A stretch of DNA of 64,000 nt from an uncultured Pseudorhodobacter sp. (GTDB lineage Bacteria; Pseudomonadota; Alphaproteobacteria; Rhodobacterales; Rhodobacteraceae), in contig CAJXWJ010000006.1 of assembly GCA_913062925.1 (NCBI GenBank), positions 19,357-83,356 of the forward strand, written 5' to 3'. Shown here piece after piece: positions 1-9,175 of this stretch. The number at the start of each line of letters is the position of its first letter. The stretch's first letter is position 1. Made by a program: the position numbers and the translations under genes. The notes beneath the pieces were generated by a model. The model was not told the DNA's origin and ran no database searches. It was given only the letters and a program-made list of their open reading frames with translations.

Positions 1-501
1 CACCGAAGTTGCCCCCGCCGTTGCCGCATCAAGCGCGGTGAGAATGCTTTGCGACCCCGCCACGGGTACGATTGCAGTTTCCACGCCACCAAAGAGCGAT
101 CGCCCGCCGACGGCCACATTCAAGGCGGCGATGGTTGACTGAAAGATTTGCTGCGCCTCCCCCCCGACACCAGAAAGCTGTGCCGTTCCAGAGCCCGCAG
201 AAACCGTCATCAGCGATTGGCGCAATTGCAGCGCCAAACTGTCAATTGTTTGCAGCCCCGCCTGCATCGTGGTGGTAAACAACCCTGCTTCTTGGGTTTG
301 GGCCGTATAGCCTTTTATCCGCGCAAGCGAGGTATCGATGCCTGAAACAAGACTTAAATTTCCAGAAAACTTTTTCGCGATATCAGTTGTTTGCCCCGTT
401 GTCAGCTCGGTCGACAGGCGTTGCATCTCAGTTTTAAGACTGAGGTTTTTTGCGCGAAACGCGAAGGCGCTTGTCATATCGCCGACAGAGGTGGTGACCA
501 T
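1..501 (-). CDS. flgL: Flagellar hook-associated protein 3 (FlgL), 3' part beyond window
   Basis: This is the first 167 codons of a reading frame that runs off the left edge without a stop. The product is a flagellin-like hook-filament junction protein, exported through the flagellar apparatus and placed between FlgK and the filament. The N-terminus begins MVTTSVGDM and is followed by a helical D0/D1-type segment (EMQRLSTELTTG) and later GGRSLFGG, typical of FlgL. The ATG lies only 3 nt after the flgK stop, so the two are surely co-transcribed. It could in principle be a divergent flagellin, but position after flgK and the SLFGG-type motif favour FlgL. The C-terminal half cannot be judged. 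Confidence 0.85.
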   Translation of the reverse strand, partial: MVTTSVGDMTSAFAFRAKNLSLKTEMQRLSTELTTGQTTDIAKKFSGNLSLVSGIDTSLARIKGYTAQTQEAGLFTTTMQAGLQTIDSLALQLRQSLMTVSAGSGTAQLSGVGGEAQQIFQSTIAALNVAVGGRSLFGGVETAIVPVAGSQSILTALDAATAGATSV

Positions 502-504
502 TTT

Positions 505-1962
505 TCAAATCTCCAAAAGGCGCTGCAATAGATCGTTGACGACCGAAATTACCTTAGCGTTGGCGGTATAGGCTTTTTCGATCGACAACAGCGTTTGCAT
601 CTCGTGGTCGGTATCGACGCCGCCCTGAAGCTCGAGGGTTTTTACCGTTTCAAGTTTGGCGGCGTTATAAGTGGCGTCATTTTCGGCTGCGACGCGACCA
701 CTTGCGGCAAAAGAGGTCATATCGGTCGCTAGCGTCGCAAAACTACGGCTTGCGGCAGAGAAGCCGCCAGAGGCCGGCGTGCGCAGGCTCTCCAAAGCCG
801 CTGAAAAACGATTGAATTGCGCGGCACTGCCAACCGGGCCAGGCGCCATCGCGCCAAGCCCATCGCGCAGCTTTGAAAGATCGCCGCCCTTAGTGGGATC
901 AACCGAAGAATTCACGCTAAGGCGCTGCGCAAGGCCGACTTCGGCGCTGGGGTCAAAACCGGTGCCGGTATCGGTAAAGAGCCCTGGCGCGCTCAGGGGT
1001 AGGCTTGGGTCGGTAGCAGGATCGGCAAATCGGGTGATCAAATCGCGGGCGAGCGCGTCAAGATTGGCCTGGGCCGCTGGTGCAAGGCTGTCGCGTACCT
1101 GAAAGGCGGCCGCGAGCGTGCCGCCAGAAATAAGGCTGCTGTCCCCCGAGGTTGCGACAGAACGGTCGTCCAAGGTTAGGCCCGAAAGCGCCCCTGAAGC
1201 TTGGGTCATTCCAGCCACAACCACCCCGGCCGCGGTAAAGCCAAACTCTGCGGGCTTACCATCTAAAATGATAGCACCACCAGTGGTGAACAAGGCAACC
1301 CCGCCATAACTTCGCGGCACTTCGCGCAGTGGCACAATCGAGGCAATACTATCAATGGCGCGCTGGCGCTGATCCATCAAAGCAGAGACATCGCGGCCAT
1401 TGACCAGGCCAACGCCGATATCACCGTTGAACTGCGCCACCTGATTCAGAGTGATGTTCAACAAGCTCACCTGATCGGAAATCTGACCATCCGCATCCGC
1501 GCGGGCAGATTGAATTGCCGTCGCCGCGCTAGAGATTTGTTGCGTCAAAGCGGTAGCAGATTGCAATACTCCGATCAGGCGCGTGTCTGCATCCGGACGC
1601 GATGCGGCCTCTTGCAGGCTTGTTGAGAACCCTGCTACCCGCGAGACGAGCGAACCTTCTGACCCAACACTGCCAAGCGCCGTCTCCAAGCGAGTCATGA
1701 AATCGACCACCGTCGAGCTGGCGCTGCTGCCCGCCTGCGCGACCCTGCGATCGGCAATGACGGCGAGATCCGCCTGTCGCAGCACCCCGTCGACCTTTAC
1801 GCCCTGCCCAGATTGGCCCACGACCCGCGCAGAGGTTTGCAGTTCGCGGCGCGCGTAGCCTTCGGTCATCGCATTCGCGACATTGGAGGAAATCAGCTCT
1901 GCCGCGCGCGCGGCCGCATTCAGCCCAGACAGGGCGGAATTCAGGCTGCCTGTGAGTGACAT
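505..1962 (-). CDS. flgK: Flagellar hook-associated protein 1 (FlgK)
   Basis: FlgK is the first hook-filament junction protein. At 485 residues it is of normal size for alphaproteobacteria. The N-terminus (MSLTGSLNSALSGLNAA, then ISSNVANAMTEGYARRE) is the rod/hook-type D0 helix with the conserved N-A-x-T-x-G-Y pattern, and the C-terminus ends in a heptad-rich helix (LLSIEKAYTANAKVISVVND) that pairs with it. The middle is variable and rich in Ala, Ser and Asp. It follows flgE by 9 nt and precedes flgL by 3 nt in one leftward operon. Confidence 0.95.
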   Translation of the reverse strand: MSLTGSLNSALSGLNAAARAAELISSNVANAMTEGYARRELQTSARVVGQSGQGVKVDGVLRQADLAVIADRRVAQAGSSASSTVVDFMTRLETALGSVGSEGSLVSRVAGFSTSLQEAASRPDADTRLIGVLQSATALTQQISSAATAIQSARADADGQISDQVSLLNITLNQVAQFNGDIGVGLVNGRDVSALMDQRQRAIDSIASIVPLREVPRSYGGVALFTTGGAIILDGKPAEFGFTAAGVVVAGMTQASGALSGLTLDDRSVATSGDSSLISGGTLAAAFQVRDSLAPAAQANLDALARDLITRFADPATDPSLPLSAPGLFTDTGTGFDPSAEVGLAQRLSVNSSVDPTKGGDLSKLRDGLGAMAPGPVGSAAQFNRFSAALESLRTPASGGFSAASRSFATLATDMTSFAASGRVAAENDATYNAAKLETVKTLELQGGVDTDHEMQTLLSIEKAYTANAKVISVVNDLLQRLLEI

Positions 1963-1971
1963 CTACGCCTC

Positions 1972-3276
1972 CTATCGCTTGATACTATTGGTTTCTTGCA
2001 GCATTTCATCCACCGCCTGAATAACCTTGGCATTCGAGGAATAGGCGCGCTGAGTTTGAATAAGTTGCACCAATTCGGTTGCCACATCGACGGAGGATTC
2101 CTCACGCGTGAAGCCTAACATATTGCCCGTTGGCCCTTCTCCGGCATTCCAAAGATAGATCGGGCCCGATTCGACGGAAAGCCGATAGCCCTGATTGTCG
2201 GTGGCAAGCAGGCCGTTTGGGTTCGGCACATCGACAACTGGAATTTGGTACAGCCGCCGCGTAAAGCCTTGATCGTAGATCGCATAAAGATTGCCAGATT
2301 CATCTACCGTCATCGAGCTAAGACTGGCAACCGGCGTGCCGTTTTTCCCGATTGAGACCGGCGTAAAGCCGGTCGAAAGTTGGGTCGTGCCATCAATCTG
2401 GCCAATCTTACCGACATTCAGATTGATTGTGCCCCCTGCAACCGGCACATCCATGCCGCCGGTGGCCGGATCATAGGCCGCGCCAAAAAGCGTTGTCACA
2501 TTCAGCAAAGTGCCGCCCGCAACCTGACTGGAATTAAACTCAAGCCGGTAACTGCCAACAATCGCGTCAGCTTGCGCGCCATCGCGCACGGTCATGTTCC
2601 AAGCGTTCGATGCCCCCGCAACAGGCACCTCGGGCGTGTATTCAAAGTTTAACGATTCGGACTCGCCCAAATTGGCAAAATATTCGACACCAATCGCAAG
2701 AGGATCACCGCTGGCGCCTGCGGTCGACTGAGCGGAAGGCAAGTTCACGGCCAGCGAAATAGAGGTCGTTGGGTTGGCAACATATTGATTGGAACCAACC
2801 TCTACTGGGACCAGCGAAGCCAAAGTATCCCGCGCGAAGGCGTTGTTGTCATCCAGCAAAGAGGCGGGCCAACCCATTAGGACTTGCCCTGTTGCCGTGC
2901 GCAAAACGCCATCAGAATCTGGACGAAACGAGCCCGTTGTGATCAGCGAAATTGGAAAGCTGGCGGTTGGATCGTTTAGCGATGTGACATCGGTGACGGC
3001 CAAAAACCCACGGCCGTCGATGGCAAGATCTGTGGCATTGGTCGTATTGATCAGCGGGCCCTGCATATCGACCATGCGCATATTCGTGGCGCGCACCCCC
3101 CCCGCCACATAGGATGAATTGGAGTTGCCGGTCATCACCAGCGACTGAAAATCTGTCTGGGCGCGTTTGTACCCATAGGTGCCAGAATTGGCGATATTAT
3201 CAGAAATAGTCGCCAGCTTACTCGCGTTAGAGCTTAGCCCTGAAACGCCAGCATTCAGCGAAGATGAAATTGTCAT
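1972..3276 (-). CDS. flgE: Flagellar hook protein (FlgE)
   Basis: FlgE polymerises into the hook, the universal joint between rod and filament. The start at 3276 (MTISSSLNAGVSGLSSNA) was chosen over an upstream in-frame ATG at 3324 because it has an AGAAGGGCG ribosome-binding site and gives the family N-terminus; product 434 residues. It shows the hook/rod signatures ATISDNIANSGTYGYKR near residue 23, DLAIDGRGF around residue 85, and the C-terminal VQLIQTQRAYSSNAKVIQAV helix. It heads the flgE-flgK-flgL operon. A candidate CtrA site lies about 57 bp upstream. Confidence 0.95.
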   Translation of the reverse strand: MTISSSLNAGVSGLSSNASKLATISDNIANSGTYGYKRAQTDFQSLVMTGNSNSSYVAGGVRATNMRMVDMQGPLINTTNATDLAIDGRGFLAVTDVTSLNDPTASFPISLITTGSFRPDSDGVLRTATGQVLMGWPASLLDDNNAFARDTLASLVPVEVGSNQYVANPTTSISLAVNLPSAQSTAGASGDPLAIGVEYFANLGESESLNFEYTPEVPVAGASNAWNMTVRDGAQADAIVGSYRLEFNSSQVAGGTLLNVTTLFGAAYDPATGGMDVPVAGGTINLNVGKIGQIDGTTQLSTGFTPVSIGKNGTPVASLSSMTVDESGNLYAIYDQGFTRRLYQIPVVDVPNPNGLLATDNQGYRLSVESGPIYLWNAGEGPTGNMLGFTREESSVDVATELVQLIQTQRAYSSNAKVIQAVDEMLQETNSIKR

Positions 3277-3332
3277 GAAATGCGCCCTTCTGCAGCGTCG
3301 ACCTATCTTTTGCCAACTCTGCATGATGCGCC

Positions 3333-3347
3333 TTAAGATCTGCCTAA
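3333..3347 (-). promoter_or_regulatory. Candidate CtrA-binding site upstream of flgE
   Basis: On the minus strand the sequence is TTAGGCAGATCTTAA, two half-sites (TTAG and TTAA) separated by 7 nt. This matches the TTAA-N7-TTAA pattern known for CtrA in alphaproteobacteria with one substitution. It lies 57-71 bp before the flgE start codon, a reasonable promoter position. Assignment is by motif and context only. Confidence 0.5.
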
Positions 3348-3367
3348 CAGCTCAAATTTGAGCCATC

Positions 3368-4207
3368 TCATCTGAACTTCCGCAGCAAAATCACCTCGAG
3401 CCGATTGTTGCGCACCGCCGTCAGGTCTTGAGTCGCGGGTTTTCTATCGGCATTTCCACTGATGCGCGCCACGCGGTCCAATGGGGTTTTATTGGCTTCA
3501 AGCATCTGCCGCATTGCCTGCGCCCTTGCGGTAGAAAGCTCCCAATTTGGGTTATCTTTCAGCGTGATAGGCAAAGTTCGAACATAGCCGTTTACAGCAA
3601 TCTGGTTTTGCGCCAGCCCAAAAACCTCAGACAACAAGGCTGCGATTTTCAGGGTTTGGTCGCGCGGATTAGCCGTGCCTTCTTCAAACAACGGATCGTC
3701 AGGCACATCAAAAATTTCGACAACCAAACCTTCGTCTGTAACCCTGCTGATGACATGACTGAGCAGCCGCTTCATCGTCATGCTTTCGCCGCCCTGCGCA
3801 GTCAGCGCGGTTTTTACCTGATCGAGGACTTTTTGTTCTGCCACGCCCGCCGAGGTTTGCGGCCCGGTTTCGCTGCGACCACGGTCTTCCTTGCTGGGCT
3901 GATTACCAGTCGCCCCCGTGCCCGTCTGAGCAAGCGCGCCTTCGACAAACAGAGAATCCCCGCTAAACATATCCTTGCCACCACCCGAAACCCGCGACAC
4001 CGCGATGGTCGGGTTAAAATAATCTGCAATGCCTTTGCGTTGCTTTTCCGTCGTCGCGTTTAACAGCCACATCAGCATAAAAAAGGCCATCATGGCCGTC
4101 ACAAAGTCAGCATAGGCCACTTTCCACGCCCCACCGTGATGGCCGCCACCCTTGATGACTTTTTTACGCTTGATGATGACTGGCGCGACATCTGATTGCC
4201 CAGCCAT
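3368..4207 (-). CDS. motB: Flagellar stator protein MotB
   Basis: MotB, with MotA, forms the ion channel that powers flagellar rotation and anchors the stator to peptidoglycan. The 279-residue product has a basic N-terminus with His/Gly residues (KVIKGGGHHGG), one membrane segment at about residues 35-53, and the proton-accepting Asp at residue 34 in VAYADFVTAMMAFF. The C-terminal half is an OmpA-like peptidoglycan-binding domain (GYVRTLPI, WELSTARAQAMRQML, RNNRLEVILL). It is not beside motA, which lies 20 kb away; the nearest downstream gene is flgE, read the same way 91 bp later. Confidence 0.95.
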   Translation of the reverse strand: MAGQSDVAPVIIKRKKVIKGGGHHGGAWKVAYADFVTAMMAFFMLMWLLNATTEKQRKGIADYFNPTIAVSRVSGGGKDMFSGDSLFVEGALAQTGTGATGNQPSKEDRGRSETGPQTSAGVAEQKVLDQVKTALTAQGGESMTMKRLLSHVISRVTDEGLVVEIFDVPDDPLFEEGTANPRDQTLKIAALLSEVFGLAQNQIAVNGYVRTLPITLKDNPNWELSTARAQAMRQMLEANKTPLDRVARISGNADRKPATQDLTAVRNNRLEVILLRKFR

Positions 4208-4311
4208 TCACACACCCATTTATCAAACACCCAAGCTCAGGTGTAACCGATCTCGGTGCATAAGGGGTTAAGCGGCGGGATTTTAGGGAAATGCCTTATA
4301 TTTGCCGGAAT

Positions 4312-5493
4312 TCAACGCTCGCGCAGGGCGAGGCTGGATTTATACAAAGGCTTGGTCAGATAGGTCAGAATGGTCTTGCCGCCGGTTTCCAGCTCGACAT
4401 CAGCCTGCATCCCAGGTCGAATTTCCAGACCGCGCTGACGCTCGGTGAACTGGCTGCGATCCACCGCAAGCGTGACTTTGTAATGCGGATCGCCATCGGG
4501 ACTGCGCGACCGCTCGTCTTTAAACGTATCGGCGGAAATGAACGTCACCTTGGCCTTTAGAGTGCCATAAATCGTGTAATCATAAGCCGTTAGCTTTACT
4601 GTCGCCTTCAGCCCCTGATGCAGCGAAGCGATGTCGCGCGGCTTTACACGCGCCTCGATGAACAGATCGCCGTCGACGGGAATCAGTTCCATAATCTCTT
4701 CGCCCGAGCGCACAACGCCGCCAATCGTAGTGATCGACAGCTTGTTCACAATGCCGCGCATCGGTGCCACCAAAGTCGTGCGCGACAGCTGGTCTTGCGC
4801 CAGTTTCAGCTTTTGCCGCAGCTGCGCCAGATCGCTTTCCACCTTCGAAAAATCGGTGGCGCGTTCCATCTTGGTGGTGGTCTGCGCCTCGGCCAATTTG
4901 CTTTGCGCATCGGAATAGGCCTTGCGGGCGCGGGTGACCTCGATCAGCGGCGCGATGTCTTGCTTGTACATTTTTTCCAGCAAATCGCGCTCTTGCGAGG
5001 CTTGGTCCAGCACCGCTTTGGCACCTTCGACCCGCGCAGCGTAATCGCTAAGTCGCGCCGTCAGCAGCGCTTTTTCCGAAGCCACCACTTCGGGCACCCG
5101 CCCCGCAATTACCGGGGGCGCATCAAAGCCTGCCTCGCCGTTGATTTCGGCATCAAGCCGCATCCGGCGAATTTCCAACGTAGCGATTTGGTCGGAATAA
5201 TCATCCACCGCTGCCTGATACTGGGTGCCATACAGCCGCGCCAAGGTTTGCCCCGGCTGCACCAGATCGCCTTCGGCCACGTTCAGCTCGGCCAGAATGC
5301 CGCCTTCTAGGTTTTGAATGATTTGCGGGCGCGACGAAGACACCACCTCGCCCTGCGCATGCACAATCTCGTCCAGCCACGCGAAAGAGGCCCAGAGCAG
5401 AAACACTACGGCAACACCGGCGATCATCCATATGGTGCGGCTGGGGCCGCGCTGTTTTTCGGCAAAGGCCTCGTCAAAGCTTGCGATGCTCAT
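4312..5493 (-). CDS. HlyD-family periplasmic adaptor of a type I secretion system
   Basis: This membrane fusion protein links an inner-membrane ABC transporter to an outer-membrane channel. The 393-residue product has a short cytoplasmic start, one membrane segment at about residues 21-41 (IWMIAGVAVVFLLWASFAWL), a lipoyl-like half-motif (IQNLEGGILAELNVAEGD), a long helical hairpin (about 95-240) and the returning barrel (APMRGIVNKLSITTIGGVV) with the C-terminal region typical of HlyD/LapC adaptors. It overlaps the ABC transporter gene by 4 nt and is the last gene of the adhesin-export operon. Confidence 0.93.
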   Translation of the reverse strand: MSIASFDEAFAEKQRGPSRTIWMIAGVAVVFLLWASFAWLDEIVHAQGEVVSSSRPQIIQNLEGGILAELNVAEGDLVQPGQTLARLYGTQYQAAVDDYSDQIATLEIRRMRLDAEINGEAGFDAPPVIAGRVPEVVASEKALLTARLSDYAARVEGAKAVLDQASQERDLLEKMYKQDIAPLIEVTRARKAYSDAQSKLAEAQTTTKMERATDFSKVESDLAQLRQKLKLAQDQLSRTTLVAPMRGIVNKLSITTIGGVVRSGEEIMELIPVDGDLFIEARVKPRDIASLHQGLKATVKLTAYDYTIYGTLKAKVTFISADTFKDERSRSPDGDPHYKVTLAVDRSQFTERQRGLEIRPGMQADVELETGGKTILTYLTKPLYKSSLALRER

Positions 5494-7835
5494 CTTGCAG
5501 CCCCTGCCCCAAGCTGGATTGTCAGCGGCTGTGCCGCGCGCGGCAGTTGCGGCGCAGAGGCTTGATTGACCGGCGCGGACCCAGCGATCAACATCTGGCC
5601 ATTGGCAGCCGCAACAGCAGCAATCGCGGCAGGGGCCTCATGCGCCTTGTTCAGATGCGCCAGCACAGCTTCGCGCGGACCATCAACAACCAGTCTGCCG
5701 TTTTGAAAAATTACCACGCGGTTGGTCAATTGCAGGATCGGCACGCGGTGGGTGGCAATAATCGCGGTGCGGCCTTGCAGCCAAGTTTGCAAACGGCTGA
5801 CAAGGGTGTTTTCAAGCGTCTGGTCCAAGGCGGCGGTGGGTTCATCCAAAATCGCTACCGAAGGGTTTTGCAGCCACAGCCGCGCCCAGCCAATGCTTTG
5901 CCGCTGGCCCACTGACAGGCCTTCGCCCATCTCTTTGATTTCCAGATCCAAGCCCCGTGGATGGTTGCGCACAAAGGGGCCAAGCCCAGAAAAATCAAGT
6001 GCTTCGAACAGGCGTTCGTCGTCGCGCTCCAGTTGCGTCATGTTCAGATTGTCACGCAAGCTGCCCGCAAACAGCCGCACCTCTTGGCCCAGATAGCCGA
6101 TGCCTCGGCGTAGATCGCGCGGATGCACCTGTGCCAGATCAACGCCATCGATCAGCACACGGCCAGCGGTAGGATCATAAAGCCCCGCCAAAATCCGCAG
6201 GAAGGTGGATTTGCCCGAGCCATTGGTGCCCAGAACGGCAATGTGCTGACCCGCGGGAATTGACAGGCCGTTGATCTCGACAGTGGGGGCCGATTTCGGG
6301 TCATAGCGAAACTCTAGATTGCGAATTTCAAACGCGCCCGTCAGCTTTTCGCGGCGCAGATAGCTGCGGCCGGCCTCATTTGATTGATTGGATTTCGCAA
6401 TCGCTTCCAAGCCATTCAGCGCAGATTTGACGTTGGTCCATTTCGACAGGGTCGATGCCAAGGCGGCCAAAGGCCCAAGCGTGCGGCCTGTCAGAATGCC
6501 GATGGCGATGATGGTGCCGACGGTGAAATCGCCGGCAAACACCAGATAGGCCCCCGCAACCACCGCCAGAATATAGGTGCCCTGCTGCACCGCTTGCGCC
6601 CAATAGCCCAAAAGCGCTGTCAGATGCCGCTGATCTGAAGATTTCACCACCGAAAGCGTCGAAAGCTCGGACCAGATCCGTTTGACACGGTCTTCCCCGC
6701 GCTGGGTGGTGACGGTTTCTGCCTCGAATATCGCTTCATACAGCAGACGGGCGGCGCGGGTGCTTGCGCCTTGCGTCTCGGCGGTCAGCGCCACCATTTT
6801 CTTTTGGAATAGAAAGCCGGGTGCAACCATCAGCACGCCACCAATCACCAAAATCCACACCAGATTGCCCCCAATCGAGGCGACAAGAGCAAGGAAAATC
6901 AGAATAAACGGCAGATCAGCAAGGGTGCCTATGGTGCTGGCGGTGAAAAACTCGCGCACCGAGGAAAACTCACGCATGGCGGCAAACAGGCTTGAAGGGC
7001 TGCGCTGGCCGGGGCCATGCTTCATGCCCAACAGTTTTTCCATCAGCCGCGATTGCACCGACAGCTCGATCCGCTTGCCGGTCACATCCATCAGGCTAGA
7101 GCGTGCCAGTTTCAGCGCCGCTTCCATCAAAATCGCCAGCATCGCACCCAGCGCCAGCACCCAAAGCGTGGGTTCAGACTGATAGGGAATGACGCGGTCA
7201 TAGACCTGCATCGAAAACAACGACACCGCCACAGCCAGCAAATTGGCCACCAAAGACCCCGCCGCCACTTCCATCAACTGGCGTTTATAGCGCGGGAATT
7301 CACCCCAGAACCAATGCGGTTCGGGTTTGTTTTCGATATGGCGGCTGGCCAATTCGTTGATCGTGGTCTTGGCCCGCAGCATGCGTCCGGTATAAACTTG
7401 GGCGAAATCGGCAAAGCTGACCTCGGCGCGCATATGCTCTACCGAGGTATCATAGACCTCAACTCCGTCTTCGGTTTGCCCCAAAACCAGCACGATCTGG
7501 CCCGAAGACATCTCGGTAAGCGCCGGCCAGTGATCTGCCGTTGGAGCAGTGATCTGATCGACCGAAGCGGTCATGCCCAAGGCGCGCAGGGCGTGGGCAA
7601 CCTCATCAATCCCAAGCCTGCCGCTGCTGGCCGCAAGCTGGATATTTTCCAGCAGATCAGGCACCGCAAGTTCAGTGCCAATTAGCCCAGCATAAACCGA
7701 GGCAAGCTGCGCGCGCGACAAAGCGCGGTTGCTGTGGCGAGGGCGAGAGGCGCGGGCGCTGGGAGCAGGGCGCGTTGCAGCGGCGCCCGAGCGGCCTGCA
7801 TTCATATCGAAAGCTACGACGCGGTCATCATTCAC
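5490..7835 (-). CDS. Type I secretion ABC transporter (LapB/HlyB-like permease-ATPase)
   Basis: This is the inner-membrane engine that exports the adhesin encoded at the head of the operon. The 781-residue protein has, in order, a variable N-terminal extension, a C39-peptidase-like domain (about 35-155) in which the catalytic Cys is not apparent, so it should bind rather than cleave substrate, a six-helix membrane domain (about 180-460), and an ABC domain with Walker A GTNGSGKS, signature LSVGQRQS and Walker B VAILDEPTAALD. A 70-residue Ala/Pro-rich tail follows. It overlaps both neighbours by 4 nt (ATGA junctions). The lack of a protease fits the lack of a double-glycine leader in the substrate. 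Confidence 0.94.
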   Translation of the reverse strand: MNDDRVVAFDMNAGRSGAAATRPAPSARASRPRHSNRALSRAQLASVYAGLIGTELAVPDLLENIQLAASSGRLGIDEVAHALRALGMTASVDQITAPTADHWPALTEMSSGQIVLVLGQTEDGVEVYDTSVEHMRAEVSFADFAQVYTGRMLRAKTTINELASRHIENKPEPHWFWGEFPRYKRQLMEVAAGSLVANLLAVAVSLFSMQVYDRVIPYQSEPTLWVLALGAMLAILMEAALKLARSSLMDVTGKRIELSVQSRLMEKLLGMKHGPGQRSPSSLFAAMREFSSVREFFTASTIGTLADLPFILIFLALVASIGGNLVWILVIGGVLMVAPGFLFQKKMVALTAETQGASTRAARLLYEAIFEAETVTTQRGEDRVKRIWSELSTLSVVKSSDQRHLTALLGYWAQAVQQGTYILAVVAGAYLVFAGDFTVGTIIAIGILTGRTLGPLAALASTLSKWTNVKSALNGLEAIAKSNQSNEAGRSYLRREKLTGAFEIRNLEFRYDPKSAPTVEINGLSIPAGQHIAVLGTNGSGKSTFLRILAGLYDPTAGRVLIDGVDLAQVHPRDLRRGIGYLGQEVRLFAGSLRDNLNMTQLERDDERLFEALDFSGLGPFVRNHPRGLDLEIKEMGEGLSVGQRQSIGWARLWLQNPSVAILDEPTAALDQTLENTLVSRLQTWLQGRTAIIATHRVPILQLTNRVVIFQNGRLVVDGPREAVLAHLNKAHEAPAAIAAVAAANGQMLIAGSAPVNQASAPQLPRAAQPLTIQLGAGAAR

Positions 7836-9175
7836 AGGCTTGCTCCATCAACCAATTCACCCCTATCGCGGGCGATTTCCAGCTCGGTCAGTGCGATATC
7901 ATAGGCCAATGCGGCCTGATCGCGCTGAAGCCGCGCATAGGCGTCGTATTGGCCAACCAGTTCCAAAAGACTGCGGCGGCCAACTTTGTATTGCGTGGTA
8001 AAAAGCTCTAGGTTGCCGGCGGTTTGGCGTAGCACCTCTGCGCCCTGCGCCTGCCGCGAGGCCAGAGACGCCCTTTTTTGTTCAAGCGTCACGCTGCGGC
8101 GGTTTGCGGCCTCGGCGGCTTCGGCGGTCTGACGCGCCACCACATCGCTGGTTTGGCGCAGCGCCTCCATATCGGATTTCGCTCCGGGATTAAGCATCCC
8201 CATGCCGGTCAAGCGCAGCGCAGGAGCGGCCCCATCGCCGCCGATCCCTGTTGAGGCCGCAAGGCCAAATTTCATATTCGCCAATTGCAGATCAGCTTGC
8301 GCCAGATCCCGCGCGCCCTCACCCCGCGCCCGCAGAACCGTCAAGGGCTCCAAGTTGGCCGTGGAAATCCGATCAAGGCCGCGCAGACCTGTCAACGGCT
8401 GACCCGCAATCACAGCCAACTCTGCCAAGGCTGCATCGGCCGCGCGGCGGTCTGCGCTGACGGTGGCCTGCATCTCGGCAATGTGCTGGTCGATCACGCG
8501 CTGCTCGGACAGATCAGAGATGCCGCCTGCGACCCGTTTTTGCATGATCACTGAAAAATCGGCCAGTTTGGCGGCCGCTTGCTCTGACACCACCGCCTGC
8601 GCCTTGGCGCGTTCTGCCGTCACATAATTCGACAGCCCGTCATAAACCCGCTGGTTCATTGCAATCGATAGGTCTACGGCGGCAACCTCGACATCTGCGG
8701 CGGCAAAGGCACGCTGCGCTTTGCGGCCACCGTTATCAAACAGCGCCTGATCCAACAGCAGACTTGTCGCCAGCCCGCCCAAAGAGGTCAGGCTAACGCT
8801 GGGACCGATCGAGGGCAGCCAGTTTTTCGCGCGCGCCTTGGCCTTCAGCTGGGCGACGCGCAGCTCTGCCTGCCCCGCCCCCGCACTTGCTGCAACAACT
8901 GCCCCGGCCACTTGCGCATAGGGACCGCCCGAGGGCAGCACCGACCGGCGCGCCTGCAAATCCGCAATCAGCGCCGAGCTTTGCCCCGAAGCCGCAAGGT
9001 TTTGTGCCGCAGCGCCTTTCGGCTGCGCAACCACCGCAGCCGGCTTGGTCAGAGGGTTCCCCCCCGCCATGCAGGCTGACAGCAGCATCAGCGCCGCCAG
9101 TGCCGGACCACGGCTGCGAACCGCAGTCCAGGTTGCAAAAGTGCAGAGCCTTGGCATCTCCAAATATCCGATCAC
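7832..9175 (-). CDS. TolC-family outer-membrane export protein, probable lipoprotein
   Basis: This supplies the outer-membrane tunnel of the type I system. The 447-residue protein has a signal peptide ending in a lipobox (LMLLSAC), then two helical repeats characteristic of the TolC/OEP family (AELRVAQLKAKARAKNWLPSI; VGRRSLLELVGQYDAYARLQ near the C-terminus). The start chosen is a GTG overlapping the adhesin stop (GTGTGA), favoured by translational coupling; an ATG at 9157 is an alternative and changes only the signal peptide by six residues. It lies directly between the adhesin and the transporter genes. Confidence 0.9.
   Translation of the reverse strand: MIGYLEMPRLCTFATWTAVRSRGPALAALMLLSACMAGGNPLTKPAAVVAQPKGAAAQNLAASGQSSALIADLQARRSVLPSGGPYAQVAGAVVAASAGAGQAELRVAQLKAKARAKNWLPSIGPSVSLTSLGGLATSLLLDQALFDNGGRKAQRAFAAADVEVAAVDLSIAMNQRVYDGLSNYVTAERAKAQAVVSEQAAAKLADFSVIMQKRVAGGISDLSEQRVIDQHIAEMQATVSADRRAADAALAELAVIAGQPLTGLRGLDRISTANLEPLTVLRARGEGARDLAQADLQLANMKFGLAASTGIGGDGAAPALRLTGMGMLNPGAKSDMEALRQTSDVVARQTAEAAEAANRRSVTLEQKRASLASRQAQGAEVLRQTAGNLELFTTQYKVGRRSLLELVGQYDAYARLQRDQAALAYDIALTELEIARDRGELVDGASL

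Noticed and set aside
4700..5310. Rightward frames over the HlyD and ABC transporter genes
   Set aside because: They are antisense to well-supported genes with clear domains and lack domains of their own.
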